This document shows, piece by piece, positions 1 through 11,430 of a stretch of 64,000 nt of DNA; the stretch's first letter is position 1; every line of letters starts with the position of its first letter. The DNA lies in the NCBI GenBank assembly GCA_013397695.1, contig VYZI01000147.1, forward strand, positions 1,400,777 to 1,464,776, read 5' to 3'. This DNA is from Centropus unirufus (lineage: Eukaryota > Chordata > Aves > Cuculiformes > Centropidae). The translations under genes were made by a program, and so were the position numbers. The notes beneath the pieces are model-generated. The model did not search any database. It saw nothing but the letters and a program-made list of their open reading frames with translations, and was not told the DNA's origin.

Positions 1-3000
1 ATCCATTTAAGATGCTTCTGAAGGACTTAAAAGACAATGAGAAGTCGGCAGCTTTTGCATTCAAAATATAGGAATGGTTTAGAATGAAACATTTAATTCC
101 CACAAAAGCCATATCTTTAAGGCTACACAGTCTTCACTGTAGAAAAGTAAAAATGAATGGAAATTTCCGAAGGCCAGTCTGTGTCTTGTGCTGTGCTCAT
201 GTGCCTGTGCTACATTCTGTTTAGCCATGGCCCTATCTGTGGTTTTCAGTGGTGTGCTTGAAAATTGTTCTACAGGTAAATTGTCTCAAATATAAGGAAA
301 ATGTAGATGGATTATCAAGGAAATGGTCTTATCCTGTTTCATCCACTTGTTAGCAATACTGTTTTAGACCACCCATACCAGCCCTTCCTTTCATATCTTC
401 TTAATGTGCCGTATAAAGTAATTTAAGGGGGTGGGGAGCAAAGATTTAGATTTCCTGAGCTACAGACCGTATCTGATAAAGGATGGATTCTGTGATTATG
501 AAACCAAGCATATAATGCCCATAATGTAGCAGTCTGCTGCTGTTCTGATTAATTTCGAGTCAAAGTGTTTGCATCAATTGTTGGAAAGTTAAGTTTTTAC
601 TAATTAGAACAGATGTGTGTCTTAAATTATCTGTGGAAAATACATAATGAAAGAAATCCAGGGTAAAGATTTTCAGTGCACTGCTATCACGTTTCCAGCT
701 TGGCAGTAATTTCAGAGGAAATGATACAGTGTGTCTTCACAGTTAATACTAACATGGTGATTACCCTGCATATTGGTATTTACAAAGCCCTTGCACTGGT
801 ACCTGAGTGCATTCTTTCACTTGTAAGCTGTTTGCATGGCATTTTCCATCTGCTTTCTGCCATAGAAGCTCTCTTCATGCAGGACAGAATTCAGAATTCT
901 ATCTGTACATTATACAATGATTATTAATATATTCTTCAGCAAATTAATAGATAGAGTAGAAAAAGTAGTAATATTGATAGAATTAGTGCAGTAAAAGAGC
1001 TTGAACAAGTCCCTAGCCCAGATTACTCTGTTAATTTTCTATGTACCCACACTGTAAGAATCCAGCAAGCACAGATGTCTTTGCTTTTACGTTGTGCACC
1101 ATGCTGGTTTACTACTGAAGGATAAGCAAAGCGCAGTTTACTACTGAAAGCTTTCTGTTAGATCCAGTCTCAAGTGCTGTTTGTCCTGTTTCAATGCACT
1201 GAACCTGCTTTCTTGCCACAGAATTTCCTCTCGGTTATGGGCAGACAATAGATGAGTGGCTCGAGCCATAACAGGCTTTGGAGAGGTCTGATTTTCCCTT
1301 GTATTGTTTGTGTTCCACTCTGTCAAAAGTAGGACACATCGGGGGAACGGTGGTAGGGGAGGGAAACATCCAGACCTCCCGATGGTTGTGGCTTTATGAA
1401 TCAGCAGGTTGCTTTGCTCTGGTGGGGATGAATGTGAGATAACAAACCAAGTCTGTCTTTGTTTACAGTCGCAGTTGAGAGAAAGCATCAGGCTCCTCTC
1501 TGAGGAGCTACCGATCTGGCTGGGCAGAATGGAGAAACCCATCTCAGCATCACGATGTTTTGAAAATGCTCATTAGCTTGCATTCATTACAAACACCTGC
1601 AAATGAAATTAGAGGAACAGCAAAAGAAGCAAAACTGTTGTCAAAAACAGTGTGAAACTTGAGCAAGCGTGTGATCTCACGGTGGTGCAGATGCAGAGCG
1701 GGAAACCACACGGGGCTGAGTGGAATGAGGCAACAGGATCACCAGGTGTTCAGTAATTAATCTTTTGAACACCATTTCCTTAACATATACGGAACTGCTG
1801 CTTTAAACGTACGGATAGCTCTCCAGCACAGTTGAGTCTTCTGTATGTTCGGAACAGCTCAGACCTGATGTAACGCGCACGCAGTGAGGATAACATCGAG
1901 TGGTGGGGAGGTGTCAGGGTGGGTGCTAACAGGGAATGATCCATGTCTCACACTCGTAACATAAAAAGAAAGGCTGAGCTGAGCCATGAAAGAGGGATGT
2001 GACACAAGAAGGGTGATGCTTAGAAGCAAGAAGAAGTGGCAAGGATGGCAGCTTTGGGCTGAAAAACGAGAAAAATCTGTAATGGAAGTTGCTGGTGTCT
2101 TAGGCTAATGGATGCTCCCATGGCCAGGCAACAGCTGAGGCCATGATGCTGTTGTATCCGGGCCCAAGGGACATATCTTTGCAAAGGATATTCAGTTGGC
2201 CTGTTTTCTATGTTCTTTATCAAGTTAATCTGTATACACGGGATGGAATGAGCTTTCTGGGGGAGCTTGGGACGGCAGAGCTGTGGCAGTGGAAGGGTAA
2301 TGCCAGCACTGGCTGCTTTGCTGGCAGCATGACAAGGCCTCAGCATTTCTCTGGAGACTCTGCTGACTCCATTTGGTCAGGGTCTGCTCAAGTGCAAGGT
2401 AGAACTGCAAATTTTAAGGCTTACTACCATTGAAACAGTGGTTTTACTAGCGTTTCAGATGTGTATTTTTCCAGGATTCACTGGATTAACCTCTTTTTTT
2501 TATTAAGTGTATTTGAACTTTGGATTTCCACCTGTCCTGAAATTGGATTTGGGAGATCAAATCAAGATCCTGCTTTAAATGGTGCCCTATCAGTACATCC
2601 ATGCCGACATAAGGAAAGTTTATGCCCCAGATGTACTAGGTTGACCACCAGTGCTTAGTAGATTCCTGCTTAACCTAGGGCTGGTTGCTCATTCCTTAAC
2701 AGGAAAGTTAGAGGACAAATATTTTGTTGGAAGTCGCCTTTGAAAGTTGACTACAGTGGTGGTAATTCCTCTGCAACGTTTCAGGTCCTCTGTTACTCTG
2801 CCACCCCACTACTTGTCTCCCAGCTATCAACCACTGCGGGAATCTTCATTCTGGTTTTCTTACTCTAAAGAGGGTCATATCCTTCATGGGATTGCTCAGC
2901 TGATCTGGAAATCATAGCCCAGGCAGACGTTCAGTTCACTTTGACCTCTTCTCTTTGAGAAAATAACATGGCATATGGAAGGGTGGTATCTACCTAAGTG

Positions 3001-3758
3001 TTCTCTCCCAGAAGCACCTGGTTTTTNNNNNNNNNNNNNNNNNNNNNNNNNNNNNNNNNNNNNNNNNNNNNNNNNNNNNNNNNNNNNNNNNNNNNNNNNN
3101 NNNNNNNNNNNNNNNNNNNNNNNNNNNNNNNNNNNNNNNNNNNNNNNNNNNNNNNNNNNNNNNNNNNNNNNNNNNNNNNNNNNNNAAAAAAATTAAGTTG
3201 CCGGTATTCCTTTAAAATATATCATATTATTGGCAGTGAGAGGGAAGTAAGCCTCTTTTCCTTATAACTTCGCTTGACCTTGACACAGTCCATAGGATTG
3301 ACTGATTGCACCCAAAATGTGCAACTTAAGGTCATCAATGACTTAATGACAAACTTCCATTTAATCTCAAATCCTTGCTTTTGGCATCTTTAGGTTGAAT
3401 TTCTACTCCTGCAGCTCTTTTTGCCCTGTGCCATATTCAAGTGACTGGTCTCTTTGGCTTTGGGATGTCCACTTACATAGTAAAGACCGTTCACTTGAAG
3501 ATCTGTAGATACAAGGCAAGCATTTAAATTCAGGAATGTTCTGCTGGTTATTCTTCATAAGACCACAAGCTTGGGAAAACACGCATTTCTGAGTGAGGAC
3601 ATGGCTCAAAGATCTTGATAAATCACCTAGGATGAAGTTTTTAATCTTAATTTTGCATTTGTCAGCTTTTCATGAGATATTATGTGCCATGTTTATATTG
3701 AGATCTCACCCATTTCCCTGAAAACTCTTTAATATTAATCTTTATTGTTATTTTTCAG
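1..3758 (+). other. SLC2A13: SLC2A13 intron (3' part), no exon seen
   Basis: This stretch precedes the first recognisable SLC2A13 exon and ends in a clean acceptor (TTATTTTTCAG). I looked for the preceding exon, which should encode the cysteine-rich extracellular loop and end one base into a codon, and did not find it, so it lies to the left of the window or inside the gap at 3027-3185. The short open frames here have no recognisable domain. No repeat family is recognised. Confidence 0.7.
3027..3185. other. assembly gap (159 N)
   Basis: A run of N bases flanked by a short T run on the left and an A run on the right. It lies in an SLC2A13 intron and interrupts no exon recognised here. Apparent open frames running through it are artefacts. 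Confidence 1.
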
Positions 3759-3880
3759 GTGTTCAAATGAAACAGTATTCAAAAAAGAAGATTTGTTCTG
3801 GGCATACAATTTCTGCCCCACTCCATACTCTTGGACAGCACTTCTGGGCCTTATTTTATACTTGGTTTTCTTTGCACCTG
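3759..3880 (+). CDS. SLC2A13: SLC2A13 coding exon (loop 9 end, TM10), third from last
   Basis: SLC2A13 (HMIT) is a plasma-membrane and intracellular H+/myo-inositol symporter of the GLUT family. This exon lies between TTTTTCAG and GTAAGC. It begins with the last two-thirds of a codon plus TGT, and encodes CSNETVFKKEDLFWAYNFC followed by a hydrophobic stretch ending VFFAPG. The peptide carries an N-glycosylation sequon (NET) and the start of transmembrane helix 10, and agrees closely with vertebrate SLC2A13 as I know it. It ends one base into a glycine codon that the next exon completes, which fixes the frame across the junction. The N-terminal exons are outside the window. Confidence 0.95.
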
Positions 3881-4013
3881 GTAAGCAAGTGTTTGTTTAA
3901 GCATATACATTAGAAAATTGTAATGCGAAAATGTCAAATAGTGAGGCTACATTTAAAATTTTCTTTTCAGTCCAAGCCTTAAACTGAGATTGATCTTTTC
4001 TCCTAATTCTTAG

Positions 4014-4166
4014 GGATGGGTCCTATGCCCTGGACCGTTAATTCTGAAATTTACCCCCTTTGGGCTAGAAGTACGGGAAACGCGTGTTCCTCTGGAGTCA
4101 ACTGGGTTTTCAATGTGCTCGTGTCACTGACATTTCTGCATACGGCCGAATATCTGACTTACTATG
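4014..4166 (+). CDS. SLC2A13: SLC2A13 coding exon (TM10-TM11, GLUT signature), second from last
   Basis: The exon lies between CTAATTCTTAG and GTAAGA. It starts by completing the glycine codon carried from the previous exon and encodes GMGPMPWTVNSEIYPLWAR, then a hydrophobic helix and AEYLTYYG. GPMPW and the E-x-YP-x-x-R element are conserved sugar-transporter motifs around helices 10 and 11. Helix 10 contributes to the central substrate site in GLUT-family proteins. The apparent start methionine at 4016 is internal, not a start codon. The exon ends one base into a codon that joins in frame to the exon at 5264. Confidence 0.96.
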
Positions 4167-5263
4167 GTAAGAAAGAGCATCTGTCTGTGTGTGCAGTCCT
4201 GCCGCTAGTACATAGATTTTCTATTCATTCTGTGTTGCTGGTTTTGCTACGAAATGTCAACTGTGAATGCGATGTTCTCAGCCCGCTGCGGTTTGGTAGG
4301 GCTAGAGACCTGATACAACCTGCCTGAATAGTAGACTTTGGCCCAGCATTGCTAAGAAACGTTTCTTTCTCTCTTTAACCGAGTACCAATGCAGCTGATT
4401 AAAACAGGGAAGCTGGAAAAAAGCCACTTTTGACTTAGTGAGATATGCTGATTCACCCTTAAGGAGACAGCATCTGCAATTGTCCAGTTTATGATGGCAT
4501 CCTGGGCCAATATCAGATGATCCTTGCAAAAACAGCTGGGTAAGGTCCTACTGCCCCACTCCTAGCTGTTGATTAAGTCCTGTCTGCTGGAGCCTGCGGA
4601 GCGTTTGTCAGATTACTGCTCAGCAACTGCAGTAGAAGTCATTTAAATTACATTAAGCTGCTAGGGAGCTGATGTGACCTTCACATCACAGAGCCTTTCA
4701 GCTTTTCTTGTCATGCCTTTGAGTCTTCAGTCTAGAAACACATGGCAGGTAAATGTCTGTTGGTCCTTTGGCGCCTTCTCTGTCCCCCTCACTAAGGTGG
4801 GTGGCAGGTGGAATGGGCTTTCTCACCGCTAATTGTCTCCACAGAGGACTTTTAAATAATAAAGTGTAAGAGCATTATTTTAATCTCAACTATTTCCTTT
4901 TTCGCTAGTTTCTCATTTTAGGGGGTTCTCTTAGTATGTCCTTCACTGTTAAGATAAATTAAGAAAGTTCTTGCCTTTCATACCTGCTTTATTTTATTGG
5001 ATATGCAATTGTTTAATTGCTGTTTATTTTAGCACCAGAACAACTTGCCCAGAAAGGATGTGTATTGTCTTTCATGTCAAATGAAATTGCTTTGCTTAAT
5101 CTACATTACAGAATGGTGTAACAAAGCAGCCTCCTCCTACCTTTCCTTCCACACATTCCCTTGATACCCACAGGTTACTGCTTCGGCCACTCCCTCTGCT
5201 CTGGAGCCAAGAAGGGAATAGGAATTTCTATAACTGACTGTGCGTGTTGTTCTTACATTGCAG
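4167..5263 (+). other. SLC2A13: last SLC2A13 intron
   Basis: A 1.1 kb intron with donor GTAAGA and acceptor TTACATTGCAG. Open frame continues for a while on both sides of the borders, but homology stops at the splice sites. No repeat or RNA gene is recognised. Confidence 0.9.
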
Positions 5264-5490
5264 GAGCCTTCTTCCTCTATGCAGGGTTTGCTGCCTTGGG
5301 ACTGGTCTTCATCTACGGCTGCCTTCCTGAGACAAAAGGGAAAAAACTGGAGGAAATTGAATCTTTATTTGAAAGCAGGCTATGTACATGTGGTATGTCA
5401 GATTCTGATGAAGGGAGGTATATCGAGTATATTCGGGTGAAGGGAAGTAATTACCATCTTTCTGACAATGATGCTTCTGATGTGGAATAA
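5264..5490 (+). CDS. SLC2A13: SLC2A13 last coding exon (TM12 and C-terminal tail)
   Basis: This exon encodes AFFLYAGFAALGLVFIYGC (helix 12), then LPETKGKKLEEIE, the PETKG signature that closes GLUT-family proteins. A cytosolic tail rich in acidic and serine residues follows, ending in DNDASDVE and TAA at 5488-5490. The tail contains YIEYIRV. YIRV fits the tyrosine sorting pattern Y-x-x-hydrophobic, in keeping with the known intracellular retention and regulated surface delivery of HMIT; that link is inference. The acceptor is at 5261-5263 and the first two bases complete the glycine codon from 4166. An upstream in-frame ATG at 5161 lies in the intron and is not a start. The tail is almost unchanged from the mammalian protein. 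Confidence 0.97.
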
Positions 5491-8400
5491 TTTTCAGCTG
5501 CTGATGTATTTAATCATTTAAAAGCCTTCTGGAGGAAAAGCAGCTCTCTGATGACCTCACTGCCCTGCTTCTGGTCTGGTTCTCCTTTCTACTGTCTAGT
5601 TAAAAATGCCTTCGTGTTCAAAAATGCTCCATTTGGGAGGAAATTCAATATGCTAATGTTTTCTTGATAACTAAAAGCAATGGCTTCCAAGAGGGACTGA
5701 ATTTTGCAGTTATGTGAATTCACCAAATGTGCACGATGCTGGACCATCCTGAGGAATTTAGTAGGGTGCGATGTGCCAGGTGAAGACAGAAGGCTGTCCT
5801 AGATGGTATGAGGTTGTCCTTATCACCAATACTGTCAAGAGATAAAATAATAAATTAGCCCATCAAATAGCATCCAACATCTGTTGGATCTCCATCCCGT
5901 AGCAGCCTAGGAAATAGCTCTGTTGTGCAATGAAATGAATGACAAATAATTAAGCTGCTGTACAAGTCAACATTTAAAAGGTTTAACTGATTAGGAAAAC
6001 ACAAATCTCTGCTCTAGCTACCAGAGGGTAACGTTTCTCACACTTACCCGAAGGGAGTTCCCATTTTTATATATTTAACAAGTAGACAGCCATACCTGCC
6101 TGGGTGGAGGTCCACTGGGGTGAGGTACATCTGTATTACGCTGGGTTACCTGCCCACTCCTCTTGAGGACACGCTACGGTCGAGAGTTGGTGTTTGTGTG
6201 AGAAACTGCCAAAATTAACTCCCTGACCGCAGGAAGATAGGACTAATTATGTGGCCACACGTACAAATGAACTGGTTTGTACAGCTAGGTACAACACAAA
6301 GGCTCCGGTTAGTTGGAAAGAAGTGATTTTTTGTTTTTTTTTTTTTTTTTTGCATTTGAACAGTTGGGTGTGTGCCTAGTTTTGAACACAAAATGTCATT
6401 AGCTAAAAGAAAGAAAAGGAGGGGAGAGGTTTTGTGCTACTACGTGCACAGTGGTCATCCCTCCTGTGCCTTTTGCTCATGAATAATCCTATTGCTTTCA
6501 GTTTATCTTCATATGTGGGGAGTAAACAAACCAACCTCAGCATATATTTCCTTCAAATGCCCTTAGTCAATCAGTGTCTTGCTGGATCTAAAGAGAAATA
6601 TTAGCAATGGGCAGAAGCCTACATCACATATTAATTGCCTTTCCGAAGCATTGCAAAATTGTCAAGAAAATGTCAGGCGCAAAAATCAACTTGGCTGCCT
6701 TTAGCCTGGTAATAAAAATCTGAAGGGTATTTTATTCACCTGCCATGATTGCTTGCCTTGGCAAATTGAATTTTATGCAGCTACATAAAAATATCATGTT
6801 ATTTATTTTCCTTGCTCTATCCTCACTGCTTTAAGTCTTCAGAGATAGGAGTTTGAAAGCATCAACAATTCAAATTCTTATCTTTGAAACATTTGCTTCA
6901 TGAAAGAATGTGAAAAACCTTCCTCTGCCTGTGGGCTGTCCCCCATTTATTTGGTAAAAATACATTTATTTTTCATTGTGTAAAGATTAATGAAGTTGTT
7001 GGTTTCATTAACTTTTATAGATCTGCTTTGTGGGCTTTTCTTGGATTGAAAAATATTTTTAACTTGGCATTACTGTCAAAACTGAGACTAGACATTTGTT
7101 ACTAAATTATTTTTATTGGATACCATGGGGTTTCGTTGTTTAGAGTCTGATATTCTGTTATCTGATCTTCTAGGGGGCAGTTCTTATGCTCCAATTATTG
7201 ACCTTCAGCTATTGGGTGTATTTTATGTCATTTTCTTTTGTCCTTCATTAATCAAAGAAGTATTTTTTGAAAGAAAATATTTTAAAGCATCCTCAGTGAC
7301 TTGACTGGGCCTAAGAGGGGAAAGCACAGCATACAGAGGGACTTTCAGCTGAATCCTTGTGAAGCGTGTCCTGACGCTGAGTATCTGCCTGCGTGGTGAG
7401 AGGGCTGGATTCTCATGCCTTGCGCCTTGCCTTCCCTTTAAGCGCACAATATTTTTATGCTTGAAAGCACCAGCTCTTGGAAAGGTTCAGGTCTTCGGGC
7501 CTATCTTCCAATGCACCTGCCGTAGGACATCTCCGTTAGGCTGTCACCACGTTGAAACCTTCACCAAAGGTGCAGTACTTGAAATGAGGAAAAGGGATCC
7601 TTGGCACAAATGCCAACAAAATAGTTTTAAGGGAAATTGGTTTCTTCCTGAACCTGGAAAATGTGTGTTTGAAGACCCTTATTCAGAACGGTTTTGTTAC
7701 CCAGAACAGTGCGTGTATCGGTGTGTAATGCCCAACTCATGTACATTCTTGATCGGTTTGGGTGGATATTCACCATTTTTTTCAGAATAGGGACTTATGG
7801 TCTAATCCCCCTAAAAGAACGAGCCCGTGCTCACTGGTTACACCCATTAAGTGTCTCCTTGCTTTGGTGTGTTTTGCTGGAAGAGGGTGTGAGCCAGGGA
7901 GGGGGTCCCTGCACCAGCGCGGTGTTGGTGCTCGCCCCATGCTTCATTCCACTTAGGTCCGCACGTAGAGGAAACCACTACATTTATTGGGCATAACAAA
8001 AGCCAACTCCCTGGAAGAGCCAGTGTCACAAGATCAGCCTCTTTTGTTTTGCAGGCAGTGTTGGGACTTTTTAGCAGCAGATGGGTCATCTCTCTCTGCC
8101 AGCTTCGTTTCACGGACGTTCTCAAAAGTGGTGCTCAGCTGCGTGCTGCACTGGACTCGTTTTCTCACACGAGTTCCATCCTGCTGAAAGCAGCTTGCTG
8201 AAGGTTTGCATCCCCTGCCCTTTTTCTCAAGGCACAATGATTGATTTTATTCCTCATTGCTGCTGGCTATGAGCGTGCAAAAGGTGTCGACTTATTTATT
8301 GTCGCAGCCCCTTCCTCACCTGCAGAGGCTTGGGTTTAAGTCGTCCTTGTAGGGTGGCTTTACACCAAAATAACATTCCGTACCTTAAAAACACTAACCC

Positions 8401-11400
8401 TAGGACCATCATGTGTAATAAAAAAGGGATCCAATACTTGAAATTAATCTTGGGCAATTAGGGTTTTATTTTTAGACTCTGTGAACATTTATAATGTATG
8501 AAGAAATGAAAAGAAATGTTTCTATTTTGCAAAGATTTTTTATATTTGTGCATATTTTAAGTTTTAAGAGGTTTTTGCTAAGGGTAGACTTAGTGTCTTT
8601 CCAGATAAAAGGATAAAAATACAATGTAGCTGAATAATTTCATATGGCAGGATTTTAATTTATAGAATAGCATAAATAGTATGTCTAAGCACAGTATCAT
8701 TTTATTGAAAGCTTTCTGCAGAAGATGTGAAATCATGTCTTCACAAGAACTGCACGCTTAATTCAGGTATTCTATGCATCAGGAGCTGGGCATGAATAGC
8801 ATGTTGATTATACACAACAATTTGAGATATTTTAATTCCAATTAATCTAACTGATTCTACACATTTTGGTCTAAGAGCAAGTACTTAAAAAACACCAGTC
8901 CTGATGCATTTTTAATCTTTTTTAATTTAATTCTTGTTTAGTAGTTTGCTTACCATGTTCTAAATCTAAAGTGTTGGGGTAGGGATGAGATAATTTGCCC
9001 CTTGTTTCTTCCCCCTGTTACTTTGTTGATCAAAATCAGTTTATAATGAGAAACAAAGCAAGGCCCCGGGCTCTTTTGAGGGCTGAAGTTGGATTGCCAC
9101 GTGTGCACCTTGGATAGGTGCTGTCATAGGTGTTGCTACCTTGTGAGTAACAGGGACAGCCCTGTCAGAAATTCTGGGGCAAGAGAGGATAGATCCCAAG
9201 GATCGCTGTCCCAATAACAACTTATTTTTGCATGAGTTGGTAAATCCAGCATTTCGCTGGTCTTGGAGTTAGGTTTGGGAGGGGAGGGGAAAGAAATGAT
9301 GCAACAACAGGCCTATGAAGTCATATTCCAGTAGAAGCAGGAGTCAGAGCCGACAGGAGCAGCCTCTGACTTCTATCCCATGTGGGAGAAGGATGGTGGG
9401 ACCAAGGGACCGTGCTTGGTCCTGTGGCTGGGAATAGGGAGCTGGCAGACTGTGCAGTCCCACAAGCGCGCTGGGAGTTAATAAAAGATAAACCTTGAAC
9501 CTCTCAGCTTTATACCCAGCTTTCTACTTCTCAATGTCAACGCTTTTCTAACATGATCTTGAAATTTTACTTGTTCTTGGATAAGAGGCTTTGTTAGCTG
9601 GACATGACTATGTGAGAAAGAGAATTTTTTCCAGCACAGGGAGATCTCGGGGTAGAAATCAAGGCAGAAGAGACAGTTCTGTGAAGCACTTTAAAGAGTA
9701 AGATATTTGTGCACTTTTTTTTTTCTGAGAGAATCGAGCTAACTGAACCCATTCCTCTGCATTGGGAAGAGCTTCGTGTACCAGGCCAGAAGCAGATAAT
9801 GCCACAATATGTGCTTTATGGCAAAATGTGTTTTTATTGCGGGTAACATTTACAGCTTACATGTAGCTGCTGCCTATAAAGTGACTCAATAGTTCTCTGG
9901 ATTTTAACAAGTCACATTTTTGTGCAAAGATCTTAGTGGTTTTCTATCAATCTTCATCGCCTTGTGTACAGTACAGTTAAGCATAATCCACAAAGTGGTC
10001 AGGTTGTGGCAGTGTTACAAATGTCAGCACAGTAAAATCTAGGTGAACATTGTTAAAGAAATATTGTTGTTTGTGTTACTGGGGGTTCAAACTCCTTAAA
10101 GGCAACTATATATAGATTTTAAAAGTCTGAAAAAAAAAATGGCAGTTCTTATCTATTTTGTGTATGTTTTCATATAGAGAAGGAGTTTTTTATGTGCCAA
10201 TAACCATCACTGTAGTGTTTTGTAAATGGATGTTAATGGTGTTCCAGAGTTCTGTATATGAGAATATACTTAAGCCACAATGACCTGTTCGTGTGAACCA
10301 GCAGCATGTTTTTAATCTTATTCGCACCTCATCAGGGGTGCTCACTCGTCATCGTCAGTAGAGCTCACTCCCACCAGAAGTCTGACCAGCATCAGGCCTC
10401 AAGAATACAGAGTTTATCTAAATCCCCTCTTTTTCGCATTGTCCCTAGACAGCACATCACACGCGAGTGATCTGGCACGTGGGATTGTAAAGCTTCAACT
10501 CTAGTTCAGTTGCACTTCTCAATTTTGTTCAGATAAAATACGTCAAAATTTGGTTTGAACTTTCATTACGTTTATATAAATCGGGGGTGCACCGATTAAT
10601 TATGTGTAATGTTCACCTATTTCTTAAGGGAACATCAGCTTTGAAGTGTTAAAATAAAGGCAAAATTCTCTTGCTGCCTTAAACATTACACAGACTTTGG
10701 GGAGGACTGAATGTATGACCATCATCATGACTTCTGCAGGAGAAACTTCCTGGATCCTCAGAAGGTGGGAAACAAGGTGGGTTCGTGGTGCTGGGATGCT
10801 GCACTACATCGTAGGCCCTGCCTACTGCACTCCTGCCATCTGTTCACTTTTAAGCCTCGGAGTAGTCCCCGTGAAATCTCTATGGTTATCCATATGCTTG
10901 AAATTCTCCATGTGCTCAGTGTCCTGCTGGTCCAGGGCATGGCTGGGAAGTGGCACAAATCACGTCTGCGCTTTCCATCAGGAATCTCGCACCCCTCCCC
11001 ATCTGTTAACCTGATCTTCCTGTGACAAATTCCACATAGAATATCTGAGACATTATTGGGAGCCAAATTGATAGTGATGCTTCCATGCTGAGTAATACCA
11101 TGTGCTTTACACCATCAGGCATTACTCTGATCCCTGGGCGCGTGTTAGGTATTCGGAACAAAACAGGTTTCGGCCAAACTAATTGTTGGGTTGTCCATGT
11201 TATTTCTTAACACTGTCAAACATGTGCCATTTCCTTTTGCCACCAGTCAAGCCTAGAATGTATGGAAGTGTTGTACATTTTCTGAAACTTAAGTGATGTA
11301 AAATTATTTAATTGAATTCTGTTCCGATTGCTTTAATGAAGTCTGAACTTTACATAAAAATAAATATCTGCAAAGAATTGTCAGTGCCAGAAGTGTAAAT

Positions 11401-11430
11401 GAACAAAATAAAAGGTGAGATACTTAATTA
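5491..11430 (+). other. SLC2A13: SLC2A13 3' UTR (inferred extent)
   Basis: AT-rich, non-coding sequence follows the stop codon. Candidate polyadenylation hexamers AATAAA occur at 5849, 6711, 8417, 9480, 10653, 11359 and 11407. Only the last pair is followed by a strong GT-rich stretch, so the longest form probably ends near 11430, giving about 5.9 kb of 3' UTR. Mammalian SLC2A13 also has a multi-kilobase 3' UTR. A long T run at about 6325-6351 is a simple repeat. Open frames at 7.1-8.3 kb look like chance. The exact end and the use of earlier sites are inferred. Confidence 0.6.
11359..11412 (+). terminator. SLC2A13: polyadenylation signals of SLC2A13
   Basis: AATAAA occurs at 11359-11364 and again at 11407-11412. 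About 40-65 bases further on is TTTTTTGGGGGGTGTTTGGGT, the kind of G/T-rich downstream element that CstF binds. The hexamer plus this element makes this the best cleavage-site candidate on the + strand after the SLC2A13 stop codon. Confidence 0.65.

Noticed and set aside
2975..3267. Open frames crossing the N gap
   Set aside because: N bases translated as unknown residues; artefact.
1..3700. Earlier SLC2A13 exon (cysteine-rich loop)
   Set aside because: Searched for the expected Cys-rich peptide and donor; nothing fits. It is probably left of the window.
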